From positions 1 to 51,574 of the forward strand of contig NZ_JAGQCJ010000018.1 in the NCBI RefSeq assembly GCF_024346135.1: a stretch of 51,574 bases of DNA. Direction: 5' to 3'. Source of the stretch: Cyanobium sp. CH-040. GTDB taxonomy: Bacteria > Cyanobacteriota > Cyanobacteriia > PCC-6307 > Cyanobiaceae. The translations under genes were made by a program, and so were the position numbers. Shown here one piece after another: positions 16,222 through 24,954 of this stretch. The notes below the pieces were generated by a model that worked only from the letters and a program-made list of their open reading frames with translations, searched no databases and was not told the origin of the DNA. The first letter of the stretch is position 1, and each line of letters begins with the position of its first letter.

Positions 16222-18141
16222 ATGAAACGCTCCCGAGCCCTGGCGTGCGGCCGCCGACGGGGAGAAGGCTGGCATCGCCTCTGGACCAGCCCGCCGGGCT
16301 GCCATGGCGAGAAGGCCCCCCCGGAGGCGGCGGAGGCTGAGGCCGCCGACCTCACCGTGGCGCTGCTGGGCATGCCCAACACCGGCAAGTCCACCCTCTA
16401 CAACCGCCTCACCGGTGGCCATGCCCAGATCGCCAACTGGCCCGGGCTCACCGTGGAGCTGCTGAGCGGAGCGATGCCGGCCGACCGGCGCGGCCAGCAC
16501 TACACCCTGGTGGATCTGCCCGGCATCCACGACCTCAGCGGCAGCAGCGAGGACGAGGCGATCGTGCAGCGCTTCCTGCGCCACACCCCCCCCTCCCTCC
16601 TGCTGGTGGTGGTGAACGCCAGCCAGATCGTCAACCAGCTGCGCTTCCTGATGCAGCTGCGCCGGCTCGCCATCCCCATGGTGGTGGCGCTGAACATGAG
16701 CGACGAGGCGCGCCAGCTGGGCATCGGCATCGACCACCAGCGCCTCAGCGCCGAGCTGGGCCTGCCGCTGCTGCCGATCAGCGCCAAGCGCAGGCAGGGC
16801 ATCCACGAACTGATCGACGCCGTGCACCAGCTCGGCGAAGGGCTGGCGGCGGCCGGCTCCGGCGGCGGGTCCGGGCCGGGCGACCCGGATCTCGAGGCCC
16901 TGGCCGAACTCCTGGCCAGCCGCTGCGTGACGCTGCCGGAGCGGCTGATCAACCGCGGCACCCGCCGGGCCGACCGCCTGCTGATGCACCCGGTGGTGGG
17001 CCTGGTGGCCTTCCTCTTGATCGTGATGGCGATGTTCCAGCTGCTCTACGCGCTGGGCGCGCCTCTGCAGGATCTGCTGGGCAGCCTGTTCGACTGGATT
17101 CAGACGGCCCTGCTCGAGCCTTCGCTCGCCGCACTGGGCGCGCCGGAGTTCCTGCGCGGCTTCCTGGTGGACGGGGTGTGGCTGGGGGTGAGCACGGTGG
17201 CCACCTTCCTGCCGATCATCTTCCTCTTCTACGTGATCATGGCGGTGGTGGAGGACTCCGGCTATCTGCCCCGGGCCGCCTTCCTGATGGACGGCCTGAT
17301 GCGCTGGCTGGGCCTCGACGGCCGCGCCTTCGTGCTGCAGGTGATGGGGTTCGGCTGCAACGTGCCCTCGATCATGGGCACCCGCGTGATCCGTGACCGG
17401 GGCATGCGCCTGCTGGCGATGCTCTGCATTCCCTTTGCGCTCTGCCAGGCCCGCCTCACGGTGTTCATCTTCATGGCGGCGGTGTTCTTCCCGCGGCCGT
17501 GGTGGGCGCCGGGGCTGGTGGTGTTCGGCTTCTATGGGCTCAGTTTCCTGGCGGCGGTGATCACCGGGCTGCTGTTCAAGCGGGCCTTCCCCAGCCGGGA
17601 GGCCTTCGTGCTCGAACTGCCCCCCTACCGCTCCCCGAGCCTGAGCACGATTCTGCGCCGCGGCTGGACCTCGATGCTCAACTTCCTGGTCACCACGCGG
17701 GTGTTCATCGTCGTCGGCGCGGCGGCCATCTGGCTGCTCACCAACCTGCCGCCCGGGGCGGTGCAGGGCTCCGGGGACACCCTGGCCGACGGCATCGGTC
17801 AGCTGTTTCAGCCACTGCTGGTCCCCATCGGCATGAATCCGGCCCTCACCGTGTCGCTGTTCTTCGGCTTCATCGCCAAGGAGATCCTGCTGGGGGCGAT
17901 GGCGGTGATCTATGCCACCAGCGAGGCTGATCTGGGCGGTGTGATCGGCCAAGCGATCACGCCCCTGCAGGCCCTCAGCTTCATGACCTTCGTGCTGCTC
18001 TACACCCCCTGTCTGGGGACGGTGGCGGCGCAGCTGCAGGAATCGAAGAGCCGTGGCTTCACCGCATTGTCGCTGGGATGGTCACTCGCTCTGGCCTGGA
18101 TTCTGGCGCTGGTGGTGTACCAGGGTGGGCGTCTGCTTTAG
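16222..18141 (+). CDS. feoB: second FeoB-type ferrous iron transporter, short form
   Basis: At 639 residues it is about 160 shorter than the copy at 11.6-14.0 kb. An unusual N-terminal extension (Arg-rich, with Cys9 and Cys27) precedes the G domain: G1 GMPNTGKST (50-58), NWPGLTVE, DLPG, and G4 NMSD. The spacer is short. The membrane half has the first Gate motif with GFGCNVPSIMGTRV and the second with FALCQARLTVF and FIAKEILLGA. It is directly downstream of ferritin. Its likely FeoA partner is encoded on the opposite strand and overlaps it tail to tail by 4 bases. Codon use and GC match the genome, unlike copy 1. Confidence 0.9.
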   Translation: MKRSRALACGRRRGEGWHRLWTSPPGCHGEKAPPEAAEAEAADLTVALLGMPNTGKSTLYNRLTGGHAQIANWPGLTVELLSGAMPADRRGQHYTLVDLPGIHDLSGSSEDEAIVQRFLRHTPPSLLLVVVNASQIVNQLRFLMQLRRLAIPMVVALNMSDEARQLGIGIDHQRLSAELGLPLLPISAKRRQGIHELIDAVHQLGEGLAAAGSGGGSGPGDPDLEALAELLASRCVTLPERLINRGTRRADRLLMHPVVGLVAFLLIVMAMFQLLYALGAPLQDLLGSLFDWIQTALLEPSLAALGAPEFLRGFLVDGVWLGVSTVATFLPIIFLFYVIMAVVEDSGYLPRAAFLMDGLMRWLGLDGRAFVLQVMGFGCNVPSIMGTRVIRDRGMRLLAMLCIPFALCQARLTVFIFMAAVFFPRPWWAPGLVVFGFYGLSFLAAVITGLLFKRAFPSREAFVLELPPYRSPSLSTILRRGWTSMLNFLVTTRVFIVVGAAAIWLLTNLPPGAVQGSGDTLADGIGQLFQPLLVPIGMNPALTVSLFFGFIAKEILLGAMAVIYATSEADLGGVIGQAITPLQALSFMTFVLLYTPCLGTVAAQLQESKSRGFTALSLGWSLALAWILALVVYQGGRLL

Positions 18142-18359
18142 AAACTCACCTCCATCTCGGCGGCATGTTCATGGCGAATCATGAACTCCAGGATGCCGCA
18201 GGCCACATGCATGATGCCGCCAGGTCTGCCGCGCCGCAGCACCTCAACCTGGCTTCCGGGCCTGATGCCCATGGCCATGAGCCGGCTCCTGAGCATGGGC
18301 TGGGAGGGCAGCGATTCAATGCGGATGGAACGGCGTTCCGGGGCCAGACTGAGCGGCAT
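18138..18359 (-). CDS. feoA: FeoA single-domain protein (copy 2), antisense to feoB2
   Basis: This 73-residue SH3-like FeoA domain contains LRSRLMAMGIRPGSQVEVL, the family's core, and ends in IRHEHAAEMEVSF. The start at 18359 gives the normal FeoA length; an upstream ATG at 18413 would add an unrelated extension. It is convergent with feoB2 and shares four bases with it, an unusual arrangement because FeoA and FeoB are normally co-transcribed. It probably still serves FeoB2 but under its own promoter. Confidence 0.8.
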   Translation of the reverse strand: MPLSLAPERRSIRIESLPSQPMLRSRLMAMGIRPGSQVEVLRRGRPGGIMHVACGILEFMIRHEHAAEMEVSF

Positions 18360-18445
18360 GGGCGCTGGTCTTTCTGACTGCACTCTAGGACGCACCGGCG
18401 CCCAGGAACACACACGCTTCTGAGCACAATCCCCATCCGTGCATA

Positions 18446-18459
18446 ACCCCGATCGGGGT
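18446..18459. promoter_or_regulatory. 14-bp perfect palindrome upstream of feoA2 and flavodoxin
   Basis: ACCCCGATCGGGGT lies in the 249-base gap between the divergent feoA2 and flavodoxin genes. It could be an operator for either, but no known regulator motif matches and GC-rich palindromes are common in this genome. Confidence 0.3.
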
Positions 18460-18608
18460 CCGAGCGGATGGACGCCGCATCCAAGTGGATGGACCCGGCT
18501 CTGCTCCAGATCCCACTCCCAGGGGTGATCCCGGTCACCCGCGAGCGTGCCCGCCCGTAAACCCTGCGCCCCGTCGAATCGTTAGACCGGTGCGGCATTC
18601 GGAGAGCC

Positions 18609-19136
18609 ATGACGCTCACGATTTTTTACGCCACCTCCACCGGCAAGACCGAGGACATCGCCCAGCGGCTGGCGGCACTGCTGGGCGCGAACACTGACGT
18701 GCGCGATGTGGATTCCCTCGCATCCGCCGAGGACTTCTGTGCTGTCGACGCGATGGTGTGCTGTGTTCCCACCTGGAACACCGGTGCCGATTCGCTGCGC
18801 TCCGGCACCGCATGGGACACCTATGTGGAGGACATTGCAGACATCAGCCTGGCCGGCAAGCCGGTGGCGATCCTGGGCCTGGGTGATTCCTCCAGTTATG
18901 GCGACTACTTCTGTGATGCCATGGAGGAGCTCTATCGCGCCTTCGAGGCGGCCGGCGCCAGGATGGTGGGCAGCGTGCCGATCGATGGCTACACCTTCAA
19001 CGACTCCAAGAGCGTGATCAACGGCCGCTTCTGCGGCCTGCCGATCGATGAGGACAGCGAACCCGATCTCACCGATGAGCGCCTGGGCGCCTGGGCCAGG
19101 CAGCTGCAGCAGGACATGGCCGGGCAGCTGGGCTGA
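18609..19136 (+). CDS. isiB: long-chain flavodoxin
   Basis: The 175-residue flavodoxin carries FMN and replaces ferredoxin in photosynthetic electron transfer when iron is scarce. The phosphate loop TSTGKTED (residues 9-16) and the isoalloxazine-binding loops PTWNTG (Trp) and GLGDSSSYGDYF (Tyr) are present, as is the long-chain insertion (SVPIDGYTFNDSKSV). A GGAG lies six bases before the ATG. Its place inside an iron gene island, beside feoA2, supports control by iron; I do not see a clear Fur box. Confidence 0.95.
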   Translation: MTLTIFYATSTGKTEDIAQRLAALLGANTDVRDVDSLASAEDFCAVDAMVCCVPTWNTGADSLRSGTAWDTYVEDIADISLAGKPVAILGLGDSSSYGDYFCDAMEELYRAFEAAGARMVGSVPIDGYTFNDSKSVINGRFCGLPIDEDSEPDLTDERLGAWARQLQQDMAGQLG

Positions 19137-19217
19137 TCACCCGGTCGTCGTGCCGTCCTGTCCGGTTCCCGTCAGTGAGAATGGGCTCCGCACCCTGCGG
19201 TGCCGATCTCAGCGGAC

Positions 19218-19547
19218 ATGAACAGCCAGCAGCTGCAGGATCTCTGCCGGATCCTCACCATCGCCCACCACATCCCCGGGCGCATCCGCATCACCCTCGA
19301 CCGTTCCGCCCTGGCTGCGGACCGGGGGCTCGCGGTCGCCGATCTGGATGCCTTTCTCGCCTCCCTCGAGCGCCTGCAGGGCATCCAGGACGTGCGCCTC
19401 AATCCCATGGCGTACTCCTGCACGATCACCTACGACCCGGCGGCGATCGGCGCCGACGCCTGGGTGGCCCTGCTGGAGGGACGGGCGGATCAGGACGGGC
19501 ACCAGCTGGCCGAGCTGGTGCTGAGCTACGCCGAGCGGCTGGACTGA
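19218..19547 (+). CDS. cysteine-free HMA-like protein (FezC-like candidate)
   Basis: This 109-residue protein has one ferredoxin-like HMA-type fold: HHIPGRIRITL (about residues 15-25) as the first strand and turn, LERLQGIQDVRLNPMAYSCTITYDP (about 48-72) as the central part. The CxxC metal motif of normal HMA domains is missing; the only cysteines are isolated. The HxPGRxR and NPxxxS...Y.P pattern is that of degenerate HMA domains found beside P1B-type ATPases. Start is ATG 19218; a GTG at 19200 is possible. It ends inside the convergent ATPase gene (22-base overlap). Similar degenerate domains begin both ATPases nearby. Confidence 0.7.
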   Translation: MNSQQLQDLCRILTIAHHIPGRIRITLDRSALAADRGLAVADLDAFLASLERLQGIQDVRLNPMAYSCTITYDPAAIGADAWVALLEGRADQDGHQLAELVLSYAERLD

Positions 19548-22500
19548 TCCTTGCCGGTATGGGCGGCCGCGACCGCCGCCCCCAGTACCCCCACGGCCGT
19601 GGCCTGGGCCAGATCGGCGCCGGTCAGCGGCGTGCATCCGAAGGCGGCCGCCAGCGGCGGGGTCTGCACCAGGCCCGCCAGGCCCGCGTAGGAGCCCAGC
19701 GCGGCGGCGGTGGTCCTGAGGTCGCCCTGGCCGCTGGCCGCCATCTGGGTGAGCTGGCTGCCGATCAGGCTCACCAGACCCACCGTGTCGGCCGCCGCCG
19801 AACCACGGCTCTGGGCCAGGCCGCGGGAGACGGCCGCGGTGAGGGCGGTGACCAGGCCGCGGCGCAGGATGTCCCGGTCGAGGGTGTCGCCGAGGCTGGC
19901 CTCGGGTCCCTCCTCGGCCAGGTCGCGCTCCGCCCCCTCGCGGGGCGGCCGGGTGGCGATGGTCAGGGCCGGGGCCACGTCGGTGAGCAGGTTGGCCAGC
20001 AGCAGCTGGCGGGTGTTGAGCACCGAGCGCCCTTCGGCCAGGGCCGTGAGCACGGTGAAGCCGATCTCGCCGAGGTTGCCCCCCACCAGCAGCCCCACGG
20101 CGTCGCGCACCGAGCGCCACAGGTCGCGGCCCTCCAGCACCGCGCGGCCGATGGTCTCGATGCTGCCGTCGGTGACCACCAGATCGGCGGCCTGGCGGGC
20201 GGCATCGGTGGCGCGCTCCCCCAGGGCGATGCCCACCTGGGCCAGGCGGATCGCCGGGGCGTCGTTGGCGCCGTCGCCGCCCATCGCCACCATCCGTCCC
20301 GTCTGCTGCAGGGCCCGCACCAGCCGCAGCTTCTGCAGCGACGTCACCCGGGCGAACACCGAGGCCTCCAGGGCGGCCTGGCCCAGATCCGCATCGCCGA
20401 GCCGGTCGATCTCCGGCCCGGTCAGAACGGCGCCGCCGTCGGGGAGGTCGAGGGCGCGGGCGATCGCCCCGGCGCTGGCGGGATGGTCGCCGGTGATGAT
20501 CTTCACGGCGATGCCGGCCCGGCGCAGCTCATCCACCGCCGCCCGGGCCGTGGGCCGGATCGGATCGCTGAACACCACCAGACCCGCGAAGCGGAGTTCC
20601 GCCACCAGGCCGTCATGGAGGGTTGCGTCAGCCGGCAGCTCGCGCCGGGCCACCGCCAGCACCCGCATCCCCCGCTCCGCCAGGGCGAGGGCCGCGGCGG
20701 CGGCTTCGCCCCGGGGGTTGCCGCAGGCCGCCAGCACCACGTCAGGCGCCCCCTTGACGCAGAGCTGCAGCGGGGCGTCGTCGCCGCTTGTCGCCGCGCG
20801 TCCGAGGTTGGCGTGGTAGCCCCGCGCCGGCTCGAACGGCAGGGTCTGGAGCACCTCCCAGCTCCGGTGGTCCAGCCCGGCCAGCAGCGCGCCCTCGAGC
20901 AGGGCCCGGTCGGTGGGATGGGCCAGGGGCCGGTCGGCCTCCGGCGTGGGGGTGGCCCAGAGGGCCAGCTGCAGCACCGCTTGCGCCGCGTCGGGCAGCC
21001 CGGCCGGTTCGCACGCCTGCCCCTCGGCCCACACCTGCACCAGCTGGATCCGGCCGGAGGTGAGCGTGCCGGTCTTGTCCAGGCAGAGCACGTTCACCCG
21101 GCCGAGGGCCTCCAGGGCCCTGGGGTTGCGCACCAGCACGCCGTGGTGGGCCAGGCGGTCGGCGGCGGCGCCCTGTGCCAGGTTGGCCAGCACCGGCAGG
21201 CCCTCCGGCACAGCAGCCACGGTGAGGGCCACTCCCTCCGCCAGGGCGGAGCGGGGATCCTGGCCGCGGGCGAGGGCGGCGAGCAGCAGCGCCACGCCCC
21301 CCAGCGCCGCCACGGGGGTGGTGCTGTCGGTGAGGCCGGCCAGGCGGGCCTCCACACCGCCGCTGACGCTGGCCTCCTGCGCTGCGGCCAGGCTGCGCCG
21401 GGCCTCGGTGGCCAGGCCCACGGCCACCACCACGGCGCTCGCCTGCCCCGCCACCACCGTGGTGCCCTGGTAGAGCATCGAGCGCCGGTCCGCCAGGGCC
21501 GCCTCCCGGCAGGGGGCCGGATCCTTGTCCACCGGGAACGACTCGCCAGTGAGCACCGCCTCGTCCACCTGCAGCCCGCAGGCCTGGATCAGCCGGCAGT
21601 CGGCCGGCACCACCTCCCCGGCTTCGAGCACCACCACGTCGCCCTCCAGCAGCTCCACCTCGCTGATCCGCTCCAGGACGCCCCCGCGCCGCACCCAGAC
21701 GTCGGCGGTGTGCCGGTCCTGCAGCAGCTCCAGCCGCCGCTCCACCTGCAGCCTCTGGCCGGCCCCCACCAGGGCGTTCAGCCCCAGCACCCCCAGGATC
21801 AGCCCGGCATCGGCAGGAGCACCGACGATGCCCGACAGGGCCGCGCCGGTGGCCAGCACCGGGGTGAGCGGGTTGTCCAGTTCGGCCAGCACCAGGGAGC
21901 CCAGGGCGGAGGGCGGGGAGCCGAGATCGGGTGACGAGCTGCCCCCTGGGCGCCCGTGGTCGGGCCGGCGCCGGCGCAGCTGCTCCGCATCCAGCCCTTC
22001 GGGCCCGCTGGCCAGCCGGCGGAGGGCCTCCTCGGCCGCCAGGGCATGCCAGGCCGTGGTGGCCGCGGCGGGCAGCGGCGCGCGGCCCTCGAGGCGGCGG
22101 GCCAGGCGCAGGCCGTTGCCGATCGCCACCAGGGAGAGCAGGTTCGTGGCCTGGTTGATGCCCGCGCTGGTGAGGGTGCCGAGGCCTTCGAGCGCCAGGG
22201 CCAGGCCCACCACCGCATCGAGCAGCGACGCCTGCACCCCCTGCTCGGCGCAGCGCCGGGCGGCCGCGCAGGCCGGCAGCAGCAGCCAGGCCACCTCCAC
22301 GCCCGCCGGCGCGATCAGGTGGGCCTGCCAGGGCGGCGGCTGGCCGTCCTCGTGCAGACCGATGGCCAGGTCGGCAGCGGCGAGGGCGGCGGCATTCCCA
22401 CCGCCGAGCAGCAGCACGCCGCGCCCCTGGAGCTGGAGGTCGTGGATGGCGGCTGCGCCCGCCGGAATCACCGCATCGACGCGGGCCGCCGTGGCCTCCG

Positions 22501-23692
22501 CCAGAGGTTGTGCGCTGGCCACCACGGCACGCAGGCCCGCCTGGCGGATCGCCGCCAGCAGTCCATCCCCCCAGATCGACTCCAGCAGGGCGGGCTCCAG
22601 CACCACGGTGTCGATGCGATCGAGGCGTTCCAGTGCCGCCGGATCGAGCAGCAGGGCCCCCATCGCCTCCAGGCGCCGGCCGATCTCCAGGCAGAAGGCG
22701 CTGCGGCCCAGCTGGGCCGGTCTGGGCAGACCGGCCAGGATCGCCGCGGCCGGTCCCTCCACGCGCCGCAGGGTCGCCACCCCCCAGCCGAAGGCCGCCA
22801 GGGAGAGCAGGGTGGCCCTCTCGCCATAGCGCTCGATCGGCCCGTCCGGCAGGGGCCTGGGGCGGGGGCCCGGCTCGCTGACCTGTTCCGGGTGGTCCTC
22901 GGGCCGGGCGTTCCAGGCGGCCTCCACCTGCTGCCATCGCCGCCGGTGCTGCAGGCGGGCGCGCAGCCGCAGGCCCTCCTCCAGAAGCCCCACCAGCGGC
23001 CCGGCCAGTCCCCGCAGCAGGGCGTAGTCGAGCGAATCCACCAGGCGCAGCAGCAGCTCGGCGGTGCCGCTGCCCAGGCGGCGATCGAGGCTGGCGCGCA
23101 GGGGCGGCAGGGTTTCCAGCACCCGCAGGGCCGCCGCCAGGTCGATGCCCAGCTGACGGCTGCCGGGGCGGTTCTGCAGGGCCAGACCCAGCCCCGTGCC
23201 GGCCAGCTCGGCGACGATCTCGGCGATCGAGCGCAGGACCGGTTCCAGATCGGCCGGGTGATCCGGCGTCGGGGTGGCGGCGACGCCATCCAGCTGGCGT
23301 TCGAGTTCCGCCAGCCGCTCCAGCAGGACGGTGGTCTCGCCTTCGCTTTCGCCCTGGGTGGCGGGGCCGTCGATCACCACCCGACGGGTGGCGGCATTCC
23401 AGCGGGCCCAGTTCACCCCCGGCTGGTCGCCCAGGGTCTGGCGGATGGCGGCGGCGAAGGCCGCCTCCGCCGCCGAGCCCGCGGCCGGGGCCTGGGCGCT
23501 CACATGCAGGCGTCCGTTGCCCTGCCAGCGGCGGCGCCCCCGGCCCCGGGCGGCGTCCAGCAGCAGCGAGGCCAGATCGCCCGGTCCGAAGCCCATGGCC
23601 TGCAGGGAACGCCCCTCTGCACTGGCTCCAGCCTGGCAGGCAACGGCGGCCCCGGCCGCCGGCCCTAGCCTGGATTCATTCGACGATTCCAT
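19526..23692 (-). CDS. giant CtpI-like P-type ATPase with embedded dead P1B ATPase module
   Basis: The 1388-residue protein resembles mycobacterial CtpI/CtpH. Residues about 58-115 form a Cys-less HMA-like domain. About 300-480 align with the P-domain of a P1B ATPase, but the catalytic DKTGT is replaced by EPALL (near 363) and GDGxND by GGGNAA (near 432), so it cannot work. A complete P2-like pump follows: TGES near 714, PEGLP near 828, phosphorylation site DKTGT with Asp872, KGAPD, and GDGANDAP near 1137, then C-terminal membrane helices. PEGLP resembles Ca2+-type pumps. It starts 17 bases from the divergent ferritin-like gene. The ion is unknown; context suggests iron. Confidence 0.88.
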   Translation of the reverse strand: MESSNESRLGPAAGAAVACQAGASAEGRSLQAMGFGPGDLASLLLDAARGRGRRRWQGNGRLHVSAQAPAAGSAAEAAFAAAIRQTLGDQPGVNWARWNAATRRVVIDGPATQGESEGETTVLLERLAELERQLDGVAATPTPDHPADLEPVLRSIAEIVAELAGTGLGLALQNRPGSRQLGIDLAAALRVLETLPPLRASLDRRLGSGTAELLLRLVDSLDYALLRGLAGPLVGLLEEGLRLRARLQHRRRWQQVEAAWNARPEDHPEQVSEPGPRPRPLPDGPIERYGERATLLSLAAFGWGVATLRRVEGPAAAILAGLPRPAQLGRSAFCLEIGRRLEAMGALLLDPAALERLDRIDTVVLEPALLESIWGDGLLAAIRQAGLRAVVASAQPLAEATAARVDAVIPAGAAAIHDLQLQGRGVLLLGGGNAAALAAADLAIGLHEDGQPPPWQAHLIAPAGVEVAWLLLPACAAARRCAEQGVQASLLDAVVGLALALEGLGTLTSAGINQATNLLSLVAIGNGLRLARRLEGRAPLPAAATTAWHALAAEEALRRLASGPEGLDAEQLRRRRPDHGRPGGSSSPDLGSPPSALGSLVLAELDNPLTPVLATGAALSGIVGAPADAGLILGVLGLNALVGAGQRLQVERRLELLQDRHTADVWVRRGGVLERISEVELLEGDVVVLEAGEVVPADCRLIQACGLQVDEAVLTGESFPVDKDPAPCREAALADRRSMLYQGTTVVAGQASAVVVAVGLATEARRSLAAAQEASVSGGVEARLAGLTDSTTPVAALGGVALLLAALARGQDPRSALAEGVALTVAAVPEGLPVLANLAQGAAADRLAHHGVLVRNPRALEALGRVNVLCLDKTGTLTSGRIQLVQVWAEGQACEPAGLPDAAQAVLQLALWATPTPEADRPLAHPTDRALLEGALLAGLDHRSWEVLQTLPFEPARGYHANLGRAATSGDDAPLQLCVKGAPDVVLAACGNPRGEAAAAALALAERGMRVLAVARRELPADATLHDGLVAELRFAGLVVFSDPIRPTARAAVDELRRAGIAVKIITGDHPASAGAIARALDLPDGGAVLTGPEIDRLGDADLGQAALEASVFARVTSLQKLRLVRALQQTGRMVAMGGDGANDAPAIRLAQVGIALGERATDAARQAADLVVTDGSIETIGRAVLEGRDLWRSVRDAVGLLVGGNLGEIGFTVLTALAEGRSVLNTRQLLLANLLTDVAPALTIATRPPREGAERDLAEEGPEASLGDTLDRDILRRGLVTALTAAVSRGLAQSRGSAAADTVGLVSLIGSQLTQMAASGQGDLRTTAAALGSYAGLAGLVQTPPLAAAFGCTPLTGADLAQATAVGVLGAAVAAAHTGKDQSSRSA

Positions 23693-23709
23693 GAAGACGG
23701 GACATCACT

Positions 23710-24309
23710 ATGACGAGATGCCGTGATCCCTTTGCTGATCCCATGCCAGATCCCGCTCCCGAGACTCCCCATCAGGGGACTGCGCAGCCCCACGACCGCG
23801 AGCGGCTCCGTGCCGTGCTGGAGGAGGCCATCCATGACGAATACAAGGCCCGGGCCACCTACCGCCAGGTGATCGCCCGCTTCGGGCCCGTGCGCCCGTT
23901 CCTGCCCATCCTGGCTTCGGAGCAGCGCCACATCGAGGCCCTCACCGGCCTGTTCCGGCGCCACGGCCTGTCGGTTCCGGCCGATGACTGGGAGCAGCGG
24001 GTGACGGTGCCCGACTCCGTGCAGGAGGCCTGCAGGGGGGGCGTTCAGGGGGAGATCGAGAACGCCGCGCTCTACGACCGGCTGCTGGAGCAGTCCGTGG
24101 CCTACCCCGATGTGCAGCGTGTGCTGCGCAACCTGCGGCGGGCGTCCCAGGAGAACCACCTGCGCGCCTTCCAGCGCTGCGCGGAGCGTCAGGCCGGAAC
24201 CGGTCGAACCGGTCATGGACGCCGGCACCGGGGCGGGCGCGGATCGCACGCTGACGGATCCGCCGGCAGCCGCGGCCGGGGCGCCGATCGGCTCGGCTGT
24301 CGAGGGTGA
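23710..24309 (+). CDS. ferritin-like di-iron protein (DUF2202-like)
   Basis: The four-helix-bundle core spans about residues 30-157. Di-iron ligand candidates are Glu44 (HDEYKARATY), Glu71 and His74 (SEQRHIEAL), Glu115/Glu117 (GEIENAALYDRLLE) and His150 (QENHLRAF). The SEQRHIEAL and NHLRAF motifs are those of DUF2202 proteins. After residue 157 the frame becomes Arg/Gly/His-rich, while another frame in the same stretch reads as a more natural Asp/Ala/Pro-rich tail, so the true C-terminus may be changed by a frameshift near 24190. ATG 23710 is used; ATG 23743 is an alternative. Divergent from the giant ATPase and upstream of the membrane protein and P1B ATPase. Confidence 0.75.
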   Translation: MTRCRDPFADPMPDPAPETPHQGTAQPHDRERLRAVLEEAIHDEYKARATYRQVIARFGPVRPFLPILASEQRHIEALTGLFRRHGLSVPADDWEQRVTVPDSVQEACRGGVQGEIENAALYDRLLEQSVAYPDVQRVLRNLRRASQENHLRAFQRCAERQAGTGRTGHGRRHRGGRGSHADGSAGSRGRGADRLGCRG

Positions 24310-24507
24310 CATCGGCTACAGGCCGATGTTCCGATCGCGCCTCCCGCGGGCCTGTCCTCGCATCCGTACAGCGCCGGGATTACGGCTTCCCCTGCAGCAT
24401 TGCTACGGTCGGCCCAGGCCTGCAACGGCCCCAGCTCACCGCTGGATCCCGGACAGGCCGGATGCCCGGCACCGCTGGATTTCCGACCTCTCTGGGCAAC
24501 CACAGCT

Positions 24508-24954
24508 TTGGGCTCTGACAAGGACGACAAGGGCACGATCGATCAGGACCTGCTGGAGGCGGCCCTGCGACGTCTTCTCGGCACCGGTGACGGAGGGCCG
24601 ATGCCGCCTCCCCCCGCGGGCTGGGGCTATCCGCCTCCGGGCCAGGCCTGCGGCTGGTGGGCGCCACCGGGTTACCCCCCCTGGGGTGGGGCCATGCCCC
24701 CGCCCGGTTATCCCGCAGGCCCTGGTCAGGGCAACGCACAGGCTGGCAGCGGCTTCCAGCAGGCCCTGATCTGGGCGGCCCTCGGTGCCGCCGCCGCCTG
24801 GGTGCTCAGCGATCCGGAGGTGCGCGACAAGCTGATCAAGCAGGCCATGAAGCTCTACGGCGAACTGGTGGTGGGCATCGAGGAGATGAAGGAGAAGGTG
24901 TCCGACATGAAGGCCGAGGTGGATGCAGGCTTCACCCGCAACAGCGCCGGCTGA
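24508..24954 (+). CDS. Pro/Gly-rich membrane protein with coiled-coil tail
   Basis: About 148 residues in three parts: an N-terminal acidic helix (TIDQDLLEAALRRLLG); a low-complexity Pro/Gly/Tyr/Trp region with PPPAGWGYPPPG and PPGYPPWGG; and a C-terminal helix with small residues (WAALGAAAAWVL) running into an amphipathic coiled coil (LYGELVVGIEEMKEKVSDMK). No ATG is available; I use TTG at 24508, but the frame is open to another TTG at 24400. It overlaps the start of the P1B ATPase gene by 32 bases, so the two are co-translated. I do not recognise a named family. A membrane-bending or scaffolding role is my inference from its shape. Confidence 0.65.
   Translation: MGSDKDDKGTIDQDLLEAALRRLLGTGDGGPMPPPPAGWGYPPPGQACGWWAPPGYPPWGGAMPPPGYPAGPGQGNAQAGSGFQQALIWAALGAAAAWVLSDPEVRDKLIKQAMKLYGELVVGIEEMKEKVSDMKAEVDAGFTRNSAG

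Noticed and set aside
16093-17952. 619-codon minus-strand frame opposite feoB2
   Set aside because: His/Gln/Glu-rich shadow; FeoB2 motifs are complete on the plus strand.
19175-21934. A 919-codon plus-strand open frame and several other very long frames opposite the giant ATPase
   Set aside because: They are Gly/Gln/His/Ala-rich shadows of the ATPase gene, caused by high GC third positions; no domain is recognisable.
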